Below are positions 31,225-40,562 of a stretch of 64,000 bases of DNA, piece after piece. The stretch's first letter is position 1. Every line of letters starts with the position of its first letter. Below the pieces are notes generated by a model. The model was not told the origin of the DNA. It did not search any database and worked only from the letters and a program-made list of their open reading frames with translations. The stretch comes from Noviherbaspirillum massiliense JC206 (GTDB lineage Bacteria > Pseudomonadota > Gammaproteobacteria > Burkholderiales > Burkholderiaceae_D), in contig NZ_HE978634.1 of the NCBI RefSeq assembly GCF_000312045.1, positions 2,040,098 through 2,104,097 of the forward strand, written 5' to 3'. Position numbers and translations under genes: made by a program.

Positions 31225-33111
31225 TCAGGCCGGTGCCGGCGCATTCGGAGAAACACCGCCCGAAGCATTGTCGGAAGCGGACCGTTTGGGCGGCACGCCA
31301 GCCTTCGGCGGACGCGGTTCACGGCCTTCCATGATGTCGTTGATCTGGTCGGCATCGAGCGTTTCCCATTCCAGCAATGCATTTGCCATTACTTCAACCT
31401 TGCTCCGGTTTTCTTCCAGCAGGCGGCGCGACAAGGCATATTGCGTATCGAGAATCGAGCGGATCTCGTTGTCAACCTTTTGCTGGGTCGCCTCGGATAC
31501 AGTTTTGGAAGTCATGCGGCCGAAATAGGCGTCCTGCTCCGTATCCTCGTACACCATGGTGCCCAGGGTTTCCGACATGCCGTAGCGTGTCACCATCGCA
31601 CGTGCAAGCTTCGTTGCACGTTCGAAGTCGTTCGATGCGCCGGTAGACATTTGATGCATGAAAATCTCTTCAGCAATACGTCCACCGAACAGGATGGCAA
31701 TTTCTTCCAGCATCTTGTCCTTGTACATGTTGACGCGGTCGTGCTCGGGCAATTGCCAGGTAAGTCCCAGCGCAAAACCGCGCGGCATGATGGTCACTTT
31801 ATGCACAGGGTCAGCCTTCGGCAAAAGCTTGGCAACCACTGCGTGACCGGACTCATGGTACGCAGTATTGCGGCGCTCTTCTTCGCGCATGACCGCCGAC
31901 TTGCGCTCCGGCCCCATGACGATCTTGTCCTTGGCATCCTCGAAATCCTGCATTTCCACCAGGCGCTTGTTGCGGCGGGCTGCAAACAGGGCTGCCTCGT
32001 TCACAAGATTCGCCAGATCGGCGCCGGAGAAGCCCGGCGTACCACGGGCCAGGATGTCGGCCTTGACGTCCGGTGCAATCGGCACCTTGCGCATATGGAC
32101 GTACAGGATCTGCTCGCGGCCGCGGATATCCGGCAAGCCGACCATCACCTGGCGATCGAAACGACCCGGGCGCAGCAGTGCCTTGTCCAGCACATCGGCT
32201 CGGTTGGTTGCTGCAATGACGATCACGCCTGAAGTTGCCTCAAAGCCATCCATTTCCACCAGCAACTGGTTCAGCGTCTGCTCGCGCTCGTCATTGCCAC
32301 CACCCATGCCGGCACCACGATGGCGACCGACCGCATCAATTTCATCAATGAAGATGATGCAGGGCGAATGCTTCTTGGCATTTTCAAACATGTCGCGTAC
32401 GCGGGATGCGCCGACACCAACGAACATTTCAACGAAGTCCGAACCGGAAATCGTGAAGAAAGGCACTTTTGCCTCGCCAGCGATTGCACGTGCCAGCAAA
32501 GTCTTACCGGTACCCGGAGGGCCGACCATCAATACGCCACGCGGAATGCGGCCACCCAGCTTCTGGAACTTGGTCGGGTCACGCAGGAAGTCCACCAGTT
32601 CCTGGACTTCTTCCTTTGCCTCGTCGCAACCGGCGACATCGGCGAACGTCACGGTATTGCTCGCCTCATCCAGCATTCTGGCCTTGGAGCGGCCGAAGGA
32701 GAAAGCGCCGCCTTTCCCGCCTCCCTGCATCTGGCGCATGAAAAAGACCCATACGCCGATCAGGAGCAGCATCGGGAACCAGGAGATAAAGACTTGTGAC
32801 AGGAAGGACTGCTCTTCCGGTTGCTTGACGTCAAACTTGACGCCATTGTTGATGAGGTCGCCGATCAGTCCGCGGTCGAGATAGGTGACCGCCGTCTTGA
32901 CTTTCTTGCCGTCCGTCGTAGTCGCGATGATGCTGCGGTCTTCGATGGTAGCTTCCTTGATGTGCTTGGATTTCACCTCGTCCAGGAAGTCCGAATAAGC
33001 AACCGGCGTTGCACCGCCAGCAAGCGTACGGCCATCGAACTGCTTGAAGACAGTGAAAAGCACCAAGGCGATGACCACCCAGATGGCGGCTTTGGAAAAC
33101 ATGTTGTTCAC
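31225..33111 (-). CDS. ftsH: ATP-dependent zinc metalloprotease FtsH
   Basis: FtsH is the membrane-anchored AAA+ protease that degrades LpxC, sigma-32 and damaged membrane proteins. The 628-residue protein has two transmembrane helices (about 5-22 and 100-120, [18 protein letters not shown]). The AAA module carries Walker A GPPGTGKT, Walker [13 protein letters not shown], the pore motif [10 protein letters not shown] and the SRH region [20 protein letters not shown]. The zinc motif is HESGH. Length is normal. It follows rlmE by 136 bases, as in many proteobacteria, with its own promoter region between. Confidence 0.98.
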   Translation of the reverse strand: MNNMFSKAAIWVVIALVLFTVFKQFDGRTLAGGATPVAYSDFLDEVKSKHIKEATIEDRSIIATTTDGKKVKTAVTYLDRGLIGDLINNGVKFDVKQPEEQSFLSQVFISWFPMLLLIGVWVFFMRQMQGGGKGGAFSFGRSKARMLDEASNTVTFADVAGCDEAKEEVQELVDFLRDPTKFQKLGGRIPRGVLMVGPPGTGKTLLARAIAGEAKVPFFTISGSDFVEMFVGVGASRVRDMFENAKKHSPCIIFIDEIDAVGRHRGAGMGGGNDEREQTLNQLLVEMDGFEATSGVIVIAATNRADVLDKALLRPGRFDRQVMVGLPDIRGREQILYVHMRKVPIAPDVKADILARGTPGFSGADLANLVNEAALFAARRNKRLVEMQDFEDAKDKIVMGPERKSAVMREEERRNTAYHESGHAVVAKLLPKADPVHKVTIMPRGFALGLTWQLPEHDRVNMYKDKMLEEIAILFGGRIAEEIFMHQMSTGASNDFERATKLARAMVTRYGMSETLGTMVYEDTEQDAYFGRMTSKTVSEATQQKVDNEIRSILDTQYALSRRLLEENRSKVEVMANALLEWETLDADQINDIMEGREPRPPKAGVPPKRSASDNASGGVSPNAPAPA

Positions 33112-33140
33112 TAGAACTCCTTAGACGCTGGCGCGCCCAT

Positions 33141-33155
33141 TTACAAATCTTGTAA
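33141..33155. promoter_or_regulatory. Palindrome TTACAA-N3-TTGTAA ahead of ftsH
   Basis: A perfect 6-base inverted repeat with a 3-base centre lies 30-44 bases upstream of the ftsH start. A TAGAAT hexamer lies about 13 bases upstream of it on the minus strand (33168-33173). The spacing is compatible with an operator in the leader or near +1. The protein that would bind it is unknown. Confidence 0.3.
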
Positions 33156-33247
33156 GGTTGATTCTACCCCCATTGCGTGGGGCTTACTAGCTTGCATGTG
33201 TGGCTGAACCCTTTAAAGTCAAGGGCGAAAAGTCATTCATGCCGGAT

Positions 33248-33892
33248 TCAAGCGGGATTCTTGAGTATTTTACCGAGCAAGAAAATTTCAGAGGATTTAT
33301 CCCTGCTGGCCTTAGGCTTCTTGGACAGGACTGTCTTGAATTCTCTCTTGAATTTCTCTACCAGCTGGCTGTAACCCGTCCCATTGAAACATTTGACGAG
33401 CAGGGCCCCGGAAGGTTTCATGTGTGCACGGGCAAATTCGATTGCCAGATCGATTATATCCTCCACCCGGGCGGCGTCCGTCACTGCCACGCCGGACAGA
33501 TTGGGAGCCATGTCGGACAAGACGAGATCAACCTTGCGGCCCGCGACCACTTGCTCGAGCTGCTCCAGCACATCCTGTTCCCGAAAATCGCCCTGAATGA
33601 AATGGACATCGGCGATCGGCTCCATTGGCAGAATATCCAGGCCAATGATGGTTCCATGAATTCCGCCACCCGCCTGACCCGCCAGCTTGTTGCGGATGTA
33701 TTGCGACCAGCTGCCGGGCGCACAGCCGAGATCGACGATGATCTGGCCCGGTTTGATCAGCTTTTCCGCCTCGTCGATCTCTTTCAGCTTGTATGCCGCC
33801 CGCGCACGATAGCCCTCTTTCTGGGCCAGCTTCACATACGGGTCATTGATGTGCTCGTGCAGCCAGCTTTTGTTCAATTTGTTCTTTGCCAT
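33248..33892 (-). CDS. rlmE: 23S rRNA (uridine-2'-O)-methyltransferase RlmE
   Basis: RlmE (FtsJ/RrmJ) methylates U2552 of 23S rRNA, a late 50S assembly step. The 214-residue protein begins [36 protein letters not shown]-like. It has the SAM motif [13 protein letters not shown], the catalytic aspartate region [10 protein letters not shown] and the lysine in [10 protein letters not shown]. It sits upstream of ftsH on the same strand and diverges from yhbY over only 32 bases. Confidence 0.97.
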   Translation of the reverse strand: MAKNKLNKSWLHEHINDPYVKLAQKEGYRARAAYKLKEIDEAEKLIKPGQIIVDLGCAPGSWSQYIRNKLAGQAGGGIHGTIIGLDILPMEPIADVHFIQGDFREQDVLEQLEQVVAGRKVDLVLSDMAPNLSGVAVTDAARVEDIIDLAIEFARAHMKPSGALLVKCFNGTGYSQLVEKFKREFKTVLSKKPKASRDKSSEIFLLGKILKNPA

Positions 33893-33924
33893 TCGCGTAG
33901 AATACCGTTTTTAGGAAATTTATC

Positions 33925-34395
33925 ATGCTTAAATTATCACCCGCCGAGCGCAGCGCACTTCGCTCCGAAGCGCATGCGCTGAATCCGGTCGTCATCATCG
34001 GTGAATCCGGTCTGACGCCGGGCGTCCTGAAGGAAATCGATGCCAGCCTGAATGCGCATGGCCTGATCAAAGTTCGTGTTTTCGGAGACGACCGCGAAGC
34101 CCGTACCGGCATCTATGAAACCATTTGCAGCGAACTTGATGCCGCGCCTATCCAGCATATCGGCAAGCTGCTGGTCATTTACCGCCCCAGGAAAGAAGAA
34201 CCGAAGGAGCGCAGCGAGAAAAGAGGCAAGGGTCTGCGCGAAGTCACGATCATCAAACCCAGCGCAAGCGGCACCAAGCGCCCAACCGTAAGCAAGGTCA
34301 TTCTCAAGGGTAACGAGCGGGTCACTGCCGGCGGTTCAATCAAGCGGGCCAAGCCGCGCCAGAAAAGCACCAAGAAATCGGCATTGGGCCGCTAA
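33925..34395 (+). CDS. yhbY: CRM-domain RNA-binding protein YhbY
   Basis: YhbY binds pre-50S ribosomal particles. The first 95 residues form the CRM domain (LSPAERSALRSEAHALNPVVIIGESGL, with the DDREARTGIYETIC and HIGKLLVIYRP strands). The remaining 60 residues are basic and low in complexity (KPRQKSTKKSALGR), which is longer than the E. coli protein (about 97 residues). Such basic tails are common in betaproteobacterial members and probably bind RNA. It diverges from rlmE, another 50S assembly gene. Confidence 0.93.
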   Translation: MLKLSPAERSALRSEAHALNPVVIIGESGLTPGVLKEIDASLNAHGLIKVRVFGDDREARTGIYETICSELDAAPIQHIGKLLVIYRPRKEEPKERSEKRGKGLREVTIIKPSASGTKRPTVSKVILKGNERVTAGGSIKRAKPRQKSTKKSALGR

Positions 34396-34434
34396 GCGGA
34401 TCGCAACAGTCTCTGCCTGGAACAACAGGCTTGC

Positions 34435-34887
34435 CTACCTGCTTTTGAAAACCAGGGCCGCCCCGAGCAGGCTTTGAATCAGGTAAATGGCACTCGAGAT
34501 GCCATGCAGGATTCCGAACTTCATCCGGGCATCCGGGTCCGCGATGCCTCCGGGACCTGCGGCGGCACGAATTTCGGCCATGAACGGCTGAAGGCCGAAA
34601 TAGCCGATGAGCGTACATGCGAGCATGGCCAGAACCAGGCCAATCCGGATGCGCCGCCCTCTTTCATCACCATCTCGGTCCATCCTGGCCAAGGCAAGCA
34701 GAATCAGCGCGCAACCAACCGACAGCCACGCTTCAATGTGAAACAGGCTGCCCGCAATGGTGCCCGCCAGCCCTCTGTCCGCCAGCGTGGCAAACAGGGT
34801 CGGCGCGACGACATAGCCGATGGCCCACAATCCTCCTACCCAGAAGGTCGTGATCAGCACCCGCACGCGCGCCGCCAGCATGGACAT
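34435..34887 (-). CDS. DUF4149 membrane protein
   Basis: The 150-residue protein starts at an ATG overlapping the greA stop codon by one base. It has four hydrophobic helices, with VLITTFWVGGLWAIGYVVAPTLFATLADRGLAGTIAG-like sequence at the N-terminus and the motifs GSLFHIEAW and MKFGILHGISSAIYLIQ. This is the DUF4149/TMEM205-like pattern with no known function. The tight link to greA is a common arrangement in betaproteobacteria. Confidence 0.85.
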   Translation of the reverse strand: MSMLAARVRVLITTFWVGGLWAIGYVVAPTLFATLADRGLAGTIAGSLFHIEAWLSVGCALILLALARMDRDGDERGRRIRIGLVLAMLACTLIGYFGLQPFMAEIRAAAGPGGIADPDARMKFGILHGISSAIYLIQSLLGAALVFKSR

Positions 34888-35363
34888 CAGATATAGAGCA
34901 CTTCGAGAATTTCGTATTCGCGGATGCCGGACGGCGCATTGACCTCGACCACGTCGCCGGCATACTTGCCGATCAAGGCGCGTGCAATCGGCGATGTGAT
35001 TGATATCTTGGACTCCTTCAGGTCGGCCTCGTCCTCGCCCACGATCTGATATTTCACCTTCTGCCCGGTTTCCAGGTCTTCGAGGCAAACGGTGGATGCG
35101 AACACTACCCGGCCTTCGGCATCCAGCAGCTTCGGGTCGATGATCTGGGCAGCGCTCAGCTTGCCTTCCAATTCGGCGATCCGGCCTTCGATGAAGCTCT
35201 GGCGCTCTTTCGCCGCATCGTATTCGGCGTTCTCGGACAAGTCGCCTTGCGCCCGTGCTTCCGCAATCGCATTGATCACAGCCGGACGTTCTTTGGATTT
35301 CAAGCGCTGCAGTTCTTCCTTCAGCAGTTCTGCACCAAATTTTGTAATGGGAACGGTACTCAT
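34887..35363 (-). CDS. greA: Transcription elongation factor GreA
   Basis: GreA rescues backtracked RNA polymerase by stimulating transcript cleavage. The 158-residue protein has the N-terminal coiled coil with the acidic tip ([16 protein letters not shown]) and the FKBP-like C-terminal domain ([21 protein letters not shown]). The frame opens 15 codons earlier, but the ATG at 35363 ([10 protein letters not shown]) gives the family start. It is separated from carB by a 97-base gap holding a 14-base inverted repeat. Confidence 0.97.
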   Translation of the reverse strand: MSTVPITKFGAELLKEELQRLKSKERPAVINAIAEARAQGDLSENAEYDAAKERQSFIEGRIAELEGKLSAAQIIDPKLLDAEGRVVFASTVCLEDLETGQKVKYQIVGEDEADLKESKISITSPIARALIGKYAGDVVEVNAPSGIREYEILEVLYI

Positions 35364-35386
35364 GATTTCTTTTGGCAAAATGAAAA

Positions 35387-35441
35387 CCACAGAGGTCACA
35401 AATAGCATCGAACATGTCGATACCGTCTGTGACCTCTGTGG
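35387..35441. repeat. 14-base perfect inverted repeat between carB and greA
   Basis: The arms CCACAGAGGTCACA (35387-35400) and their exact complement (35428-35441) enclose 27 bases that contain a second small stem (ATCGA/TCGAT). The arm text resembles the CACAGAGG-type dispersed repeats common near gene ends in betaproteobacteria. It lies just after the carB stop and could act as a terminator or as a message stabiliser. Confidence 0.7.
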
Positions 35442-35460
35442 CTAAACTCGAATTGTCTGG

Positions 35461-38400
35461 CTAGTTTAAGGTTTTATGCAAGCCTTGTAAATCGTAGACG
35501 TGCAATTCATCGAGATGATGCATGCCTTCCACCGCCGCTTCCGCACCCGCGATAGTTGTGAACGTCGGCACCCGTGCTGCCAGCGCGGAGGTACGGATGG
35601 TGCGTGAATCCGCGATGGCGGAGCGCTTTTCCTCGACAGTATTGATCACGAGAGCAATTTCATTGTTTTTGATCATGTCGACGATGTGCGGCCTGCCCTC
35701 GGCAACCTTATTCACGGTCGCAACCGGAATGCCCGCAGAAGCGATGGCTGCTGCCGTGCCTTTGGTTGCCACCACCGAGAAGCCCAGCTCGACCAAGTCC
35801 TTGGCGACCTGCACTGCGCGCGGCTTGTCGCTGTTCTTGACGCTGAGGAACACCTTGCCCGATTTCGGCAGCTTCACGCCGGCGCCCAGCTGCGACTTGA
35901 CGAAAGCTTCGCCGAAAGTCTTGCCGACGCCCATGACTTCGCCGGTCGATTTCATTTCCGGTCCGAGAATCGTGTCCACGCCCGGGAACTTCACGAACGG
36001 GAACACTGCTTCCTTGACACTGAAGTAGCCCGGTACCACTTCGTGCTCGACACCTTGGCTCTCCAGGGACTGCCCCACCATGCAGCGCGCGGCGATCTTC
36101 GCCAGCTGCAGGCCGGTCGCCTTGGACACGAAGGGCACGGTACGCGAAGCACGCGGATTCACTTCCAGCACGAAGACCACATCCTCGGTCTGTCCGTCGA
36201 CTTCCTTCTGCTGGATCGCGAACTGGACGTTCATCAGGCCGACCACGTTCAAGCCCTTGGCCATCAGCGCTGTCTGGCGCTTGAGTTCCTCGATGGTCTC
36301 TTTCGACAGCGAATAAGGCGGCAGCGAACATGCGGAGTCGCCGGAGTGCACGCCCGCCTGTTCGATATGTTCCATCACGCCGCCGATGAAGGTGCGCTGA
36401 CCGTCCGACAGGCAGTCGACATCCACCTCGATCGCGTCGTTGAGGAAGCGGTCGAGCAGCACCGGCGAATCATTCGACACCTTGACCGCTTCGCGCATGT
36501 AGCGCTCGAGGTCGCGCTGCTCGTGCACGATTTCCATCGCGCGCCCGCCCAGCACGTAGGATGGACGAACTACCAGCGGATAGCCGATTTCCTGTGCGAG
36601 AGCCAGGGCCTCTTCCTCGGTGCGCGCGGTACGGTTCGGCGGCTGGCGCAGGCCCAGGTCATTCAGCAGTTTCTGGAAGCGCTCACGGTCTTCCGCGGCA
36701 TCGATCATGTCCGGCGAAGTGCCGACGATCGGCACGCCATTCGCCTCCAGGTCGAGCGCGAGCTTCAGCGGCGTCTGGCCGCCGTACTGCACGATCACGC
36801 CGTAAGGCTTTTCCTTGTCGACGATCTCGAGCACGTCTTCCAGCGTCAATGGCTCGAAGTACAGGCGGTCCGACGTATCGTAGTCAGTTGAAACGGTTTC
36901 CGGGTTGCAGTTGACCATGATGGTCTCGTAACCATCCTCGCGCATTGCGAGAGCCGCATGCACGCAGCAGTAATCGAACTCGATGCCCTGCCCGATGCGG
37001 TTCGGCCCGCCACCCAGCACCATGATCTTCTTCTTGTCGGTCGGCTGCGACTCGCACTCTTCATCGTAAGTCGAGTACATGTACGCAGTCTTAGTCGCGA
37101 ACTCCGCAGCGCAGGTATCGACGCGCTTGTAGACGGGACGAACATTCAGCTCGCGGCGCCGTTCACGCACTGCCTTGTCGGTAGTTTTCATCAGCTTGGC
37201 CAGGCGACGGTCGGCGAAGCCTTTTTGCTTGAGCTTGTACAGCGTATTCCGGTCGAGCGACTCGAGCGACTGCTTTTCCAGCCACAATTCGATATCGACG
37301 ATTTCCTTGATCTGCGCCAGGAACCAGGGATCGATGTGGGTCAGCTGGTGCACCTCTTCCAGCGAAAATCCCTTCGCGAATGCATCGCCGACGTACCAGA
37401 TGCGTTCTGGTCCCGGCTCGCCGAGCTCTTCCTCGATGGTTTCGCGGTCGGTCGTCTTTTCATTCATGCCATCGACACCGACTTCCAGGCCGCGCAGCGC
37501 CTTCTGAAAGGATTCCTGGAAGGTGCGGCCAATGGCCATCACTTCGCCTACCGACTTCATCTGCGTTGTCAGATGGCTGTCGGCCTGCGGGAATTTTTCG
37601 AAGGCGAAACGCGGCACCTTGGTTACGACATAGTCGATCGACGGCTCGAACGAGGCCGGGGTCGCGCCGCCGGTGATCTCGTTGCGCAATTCATCCAGCG
37701 TAAATCCGACTGCCAGCTTGGCCGCCACTTTCGCAATCGGGAAGCCGGTGGCCTTCGACGCCAGGGCGGAAGAACGCGAGACGCGCGGATTCATTTCAAT
37801 CACGATCATGCGGCCGTCTTTCGGATTGACCGCGAACTGCACGTTGGAGCCGCCGGTGTCAACGCCGATCTCGCGCAGTACGGCGAGCGAGGCGTTACGC
37901 ATGATCTGGTATTCCTTGTCGGTCAGCGTCTGCGCCGGCGCCACCGTGATCGAGTCGCCAGTGTGCACGCCCATCGGATCAAGGTTCTCGATCGAGCAGA
38001 CGATGATGCAGTTGTCCTTGCGGTCACGGACAACTTCCATCTCGAATTCCTTCCAGCCGATCAGGGACTCTTCGATCAGGAGTTCGTTGGTGGGCGATGC
38101 TTCCAGCCCGCGCTTGCAGATGGCTTCGAATTCTTCCGGGTTGTAAGCGATGCCGCCGCCGGTGCCACCCATGGTGAACGAGGGGCGGATGATGACCGGG
38201 AAGCCGATTTCCTGCTGCACTGCCCATGCATCTTCCATCGAATGCGCAATACCCGAGCGCGCAGAGCCGAGACCGATCTTGGTCATGGCTTCCTTGAACT
38301 TGGAACGGTCCTCCGCCTTGTCGATCGCTTCAGGTGAAGCGCCGATCAGTTCGCAGCCATATTTTTCCAGCACGCCGTTGCGATGCAGGTCGAGCGCGCA

Positions 38401-38691
38401 GTTCAATGCAGTCTGGCCACCCATGGTCGGCAGGATCGCGTCCGGACGCTCCTTGGCGATGATGCGTTCCACCACCTGCCAGGTGATCGGCTCGATGTAG
38501 GTCACATCGGCCATTTCCGGGTCGGTCATGATGGTCGCCGGGTTGCTGTTGACCAGGATCACCCGGTAACCCTCTTCGCGCAGCGCCTTGCAGGCCTGTG
38601 CGCCGGAATAGTCGAACTCGCAGGCCTGGCCGATAATGATCGGGCCGGCACCAATAATCAAAATACTCTTTATATCTGTACGCTTAGGCAT
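35461..38691 (-). CDS. carB: Carbamoyl-phosphate synthase large chain
   Basis: CarB makes carbamoyl phosphate for pyrimidine and arginine synthesis. The 1076-residue protein has the two homologous ATP-grasp halves typical of the family. The N-half begins [30 protein letters not shown]; the C-half starts near [26 protein letters not shown]-terminal allosteric MGS domain ([21 protein letters not shown]) follows. Full length. Its ATG overlaps the carA stop region by 8 bases, so it is translationally coupled to carA. Confidence 0.98.
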   Translation of the reverse strand: MPKRTDIKSILIIGAGPIIIGQACEFDYSGAQACKALREEGYRVILVNSNPATIMTDPEMADVTYIEPITWQVVERIIAKERPDAILPTMGGQTALNCALDLHRNGVLEKYGCELIGASPEAIDKAEDRSKFKEAMTKIGLGSARSGIAHSMEDAWAVQQEIGFPVIIRPSFTMGGTGGGIAYNPEEFEAICKRGLEASPTNELLIEESLIGWKEFEMEVVRDRKDNCIIVCSIENLDPMGVHTGDSITVAPAQTLTDKEYQIMRNASLAVLREIGVDTGGSNVQFAVNPKDGRMIVIEMNPRVSRSSALASKATGFPIAKVAAKLAVGFTLDELRNEITGGATPASFEPSIDYVVTKVPRFAFEKFPQADSHLTTQMKSVGEVMAIGRTFQESFQKALRGLEVGVDGMNEKTTDRETIEEELGEPGPERIWYVGDAFAKGFSLEEVHQLTHIDPWFLAQIKEIVDIELWLEKQSLESLDRNTLYKLKQKGFADRRLAKLMKTTDKAVRERRRELNVRPVYKRVDTCAAEFATKTAYMYSTYDEECESQPTDKKKIMVLGGGPNRIGQGIEFDYCCVHAALAMREDGYETIMVNCNPETVSTDYDTSDRLYFEPLTLEDVLEIVDKEKPYGVIVQYGGQTPLKLALDLEANGVPIVGTSPDMIDAAEDRERFQKLLNDLGLRQPPNRTARTEEEALALAQEIGYPLVVRPSYVLGGRAMEIVHEQRDLERYMREAVKVSNDSPVLLDRFLNDAIEVDVDCLSDGQRTFIGGVMEHIEQAGVHSGDSACSLPPYSLSKETIEELKRQTALMAKGLNVVGLMNVQFAIQQKEVDGQTEDVVFVLEVNPRASRTVPFVSKATGLQLAKIAARCMVGQSLESQGVEHEVVPGYFSVKEAVFPFVKFPGVDTILGPEMKSTGEVMGVGKTFGEAFVKSQLGAGVKLPKSGKVFLSVKNSDKPRAVQVAKDLVELGFSVVATKGTAAAIASAGIPVATVNKVAEGRPHIVDMIKNNEIALVINTVEEKRSAIADSRTIRTSALAARVPTFTTIAGAEAAVEGMHHLDELHVYDLQGLHKTLN

Positions 38692-39850
38692 ATTTCTTCT
38701 TCTCCGTCATCGCCTTGTCCATCAGTCCAATGAAGCGATCAAACAGTGGGGCGATGTCCATCGGACCAGGAGACGCTTCCGGATGTCCCTGGAAACAGAA
38801 CGCGGGTTTGTCGGTGCGTTCGAATCCCTGCAGCGACCCGTCGAACAGGGATACATGGGTGACGCGGCAATTTGCAGGCAGCGTGGCCGGATCAACTGCA
38901 AATCCATGGTTTTGCGAAGTAATCATCACCTGCCTGGTATCGAGGTCCTGGACCGGGTGATTGGCGCCATGGTGGCCAAACTTCATCTTCAGCGTTTTCG
39001 CGCCGGACGCGAGTCCCATGATCTGATGGCCGAGGCAAATGCCGAAGGTCGGAATGCCGCGGTCGATCAATTCCCGGGCGGCCTTGATCGCGTAATCGCA
39101 GGGCTCCGGATCTCCCGGGCCGTTTGCGAGGAAGATGCCATCAGGATTGAGTGCAAGTGCGTCGGCTGCGGTCGATTGCGCGGGCAACACCGTGATCTTG
39201 CAGCCGCGCTCGGCCAGCATGCGCAAGATGTTGCGCTTGACGCCGTAATCGAATGCAACCACATGGTATTTGGGCGACGACTGCTGACCGAAGCCCTTGC
39301 CCAGCTTCCATTCCGTCTCGTTCCAGACATAGGGCTTGGTGGTCGACACCACCTTGGCCAGATCCATGCCGGCAAGGCCGGGAAAGGATTTGGCGAGCGC
39401 CAGCGCTTTTTCGGCATCGGCTTCGCCAGCCAGAATGGCACCGTTCTGCGCACCCTTTTCGCGCAAGATTCGAGTCAGCTTGCGGGTATCGATACCGGCG
39501 ATACCGACGACGTTCTCGGACTTCAGGTAATCTGACAGGCTCTGCTTTGAACGGAAGTTGGACGTCAACAAGGGCAAATCCTTGATGATCAGGCCGGCTG
39601 CATGGATCTTGTCGGCCTCGACATCCTCGGGATTGACGCCGACATTACCGATATGCGGGTAAGTGAGCGTGACGATCTGGCGACTGTAGCTGGGATCCGT
39701 CAGGATTTCCTGGTAGCCGGTCATGGCCGTGTTGAACACCACTTCGCCGATTGTGTGGCCGGATGCACCGATGGAAAAACCTTGAAAGATGGACCCGTCT
39801 GCGAGCGCAAGTATGGCCGGAACTGAATGGCCAGAAAAAAATGGCAGCAA
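38684..39850 (-). CDS. carA: Carbamoyl-phosphate synthase small chain
   Basis: CarA is the glutamine amidotransferase subunit feeding ammonia to CarB. The 388-residue protein has an N-terminal CPSase domain ([21 protein letters not shown]) and a class I glutaminase domain with the catalytic cysteine in [11 protein letters not shown] and histidine/glutamate in [11 protein letters not shown]. The best start is a TTG at 39850, because GGAG lies 6 bases before it and no ATG occurs before the conserved region. A sigma-70 type promoter lies about 150 bases upstream. Confidence 0.95.
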   Translation of the reverse strand: MLPFFSGHSVPAILALADGSIFQGFSIGASGHTIGEVVFNTAMTGYQEILTDPSYSRQIVTLTYPHIGNVGVNPEDVEADKIHAAGLIIKDLPLLTSNFRSKQSLSDYLKSENVVGIAGIDTRKLTRILREKGAQNGAILAGEADAEKALALAKSFPGLAGMDLAKVVSTTKPYVWNETEWKLGKGFGQQSSPKYHVVAFDYGVKRNILRMLAERGCKITVLPAQSTAADALALNPDGIFLANGPGDPEPCDYAIKAARELIDRGIPTFGICLGHQIMGLASGAKTLKMKFGHHGANHPVQDLDTRQVMITSQNHGFAVDPATLPANCRVTHVSLFDGSLQGFERTDKPAFCFQGHPEASPGPMDIAPLFDRFIGLMDKAMTEKKKYA

Positions 39851-39994
39851 GGGTAACTCCTAAGATGGTTACCGCCGCTGCGCTGCGCCGAACGACCGCC
39901 AACCAAGCAGCTTGCGCTTTGGATTTCGCGGGTCTTTTCGGGACGGAAAGGAAGGGGTATGCGCTACGGCGGGCTAAATTGGTTAAACCTTGCA

Positions 39995-40023
39995 ATTATA
40001 GCCGATACCGCCCTTGCCGGCAA
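39995..40023 (-). promoter_or_regulatory. Sigma-70 type promoter for carAB
   Basis: On the minus strand a consensus TATAAT (40000-39995) is preceded by exactly 17 bases and TTGCCG (40023-40018, four of six matches to TTGACA). It is oriented toward carA and would start a leader of about 140 bases. It partly overlaps an inverted repeat at 40010-40045. Confidence 0.65.
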
Positions 40024-40045
40024 ATTCTCTAACTGCGGCAAGGGC
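40010..40045. repeat. 10-base inverted repeat overlapping the carA promoter
   Basis: Arms GCCCTTGCCG (40010-40019) and CGGCAAGGGC (40036-40045) are perfectly complementary around a 16-base loop. The repeat lies 27 bases after the stop of the GlcG-like gene, so it may be that gene's terminator, but no T-run follows. It also covers the -35 and spacer region of the carA promoter. Confidence 0.6.
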
Positions 40046-40071
40046 AATATGAGTGTGAAGGGATACGTTGA

Positions 40072-40479
40072 TTAGGCTGTAAGTGCAGCGATTCCAGCCT
40101 TGGCAATCTGAGCGTCTTCAGTAGACTTGACGCCGGACACGCCGACTGCACCTAGGCACTGGCCGCCGACCGTGATGGGAACGCCGCCTTCAAGCATGCC
40201 TTCCAGGACCGGTGCAGTGATAAAGGAATAACGGCCGTTATTGATCATGTCTTCGTAGACCTTGGACTCGCGGCGGCCGAGCGCTGCGGTCTTCGCCTTG
40301 GCCGGCGCAATCTGGGCAGAGATCGGAGCAGCGCCATCGAGACGCTGCAGCCACAGCAAATGACCGCCATCGTCAACGATCGAAATGCTGACCGCCCAGT
40401 TGTTTGCCTTTGCTTCGGCTTCCGCCGCTGCTGCGATTTTCTTGACGTCGTCAAGCGTCAGGTATTGCTTGGATTGCAT
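40072..40479 (-). CDS. GlcG/HbpS-like heme-binding family protein (DUF336)
   Basis: The 135-residue protein begins at an ATG with the strong ribosome site AAGGAGG. It has the family pattern LTLDDVKKIAAAAEAEAKANNW, SISIVDDGGHLLWLQRLDGA, APVLEGMLEGGVPI and GQCLGAVGVSG. GlcG/HbpS proteins bind or degrade heme or act as accessory factors in glycolate or aromatic pathways; the role is not deducible here. It is a single gene upstream of carAB with no obvious functional partner. Confidence 0.87.
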   Translation of the reverse strand: MQSKQYLTLDDVKKIAAAAEAEAKANNWAVSISIVDDGGHLLWLQRLDGAAPISAQIAPAKAKTAALGRRESKVYEDMINNGRYSFITAPVLEGMLEGGVPITVGGQCLGAVGVSGVKSTEDAQIAKAGIAALTA

Positions 40480-40562
40480 TGCGCCTCCTTGTGAAAGATG
40501 GCGGAATTTTACGTGAGTCATGCAAGGGATGCACGCGCGGAATCAGAACGCAATGAACCGCA

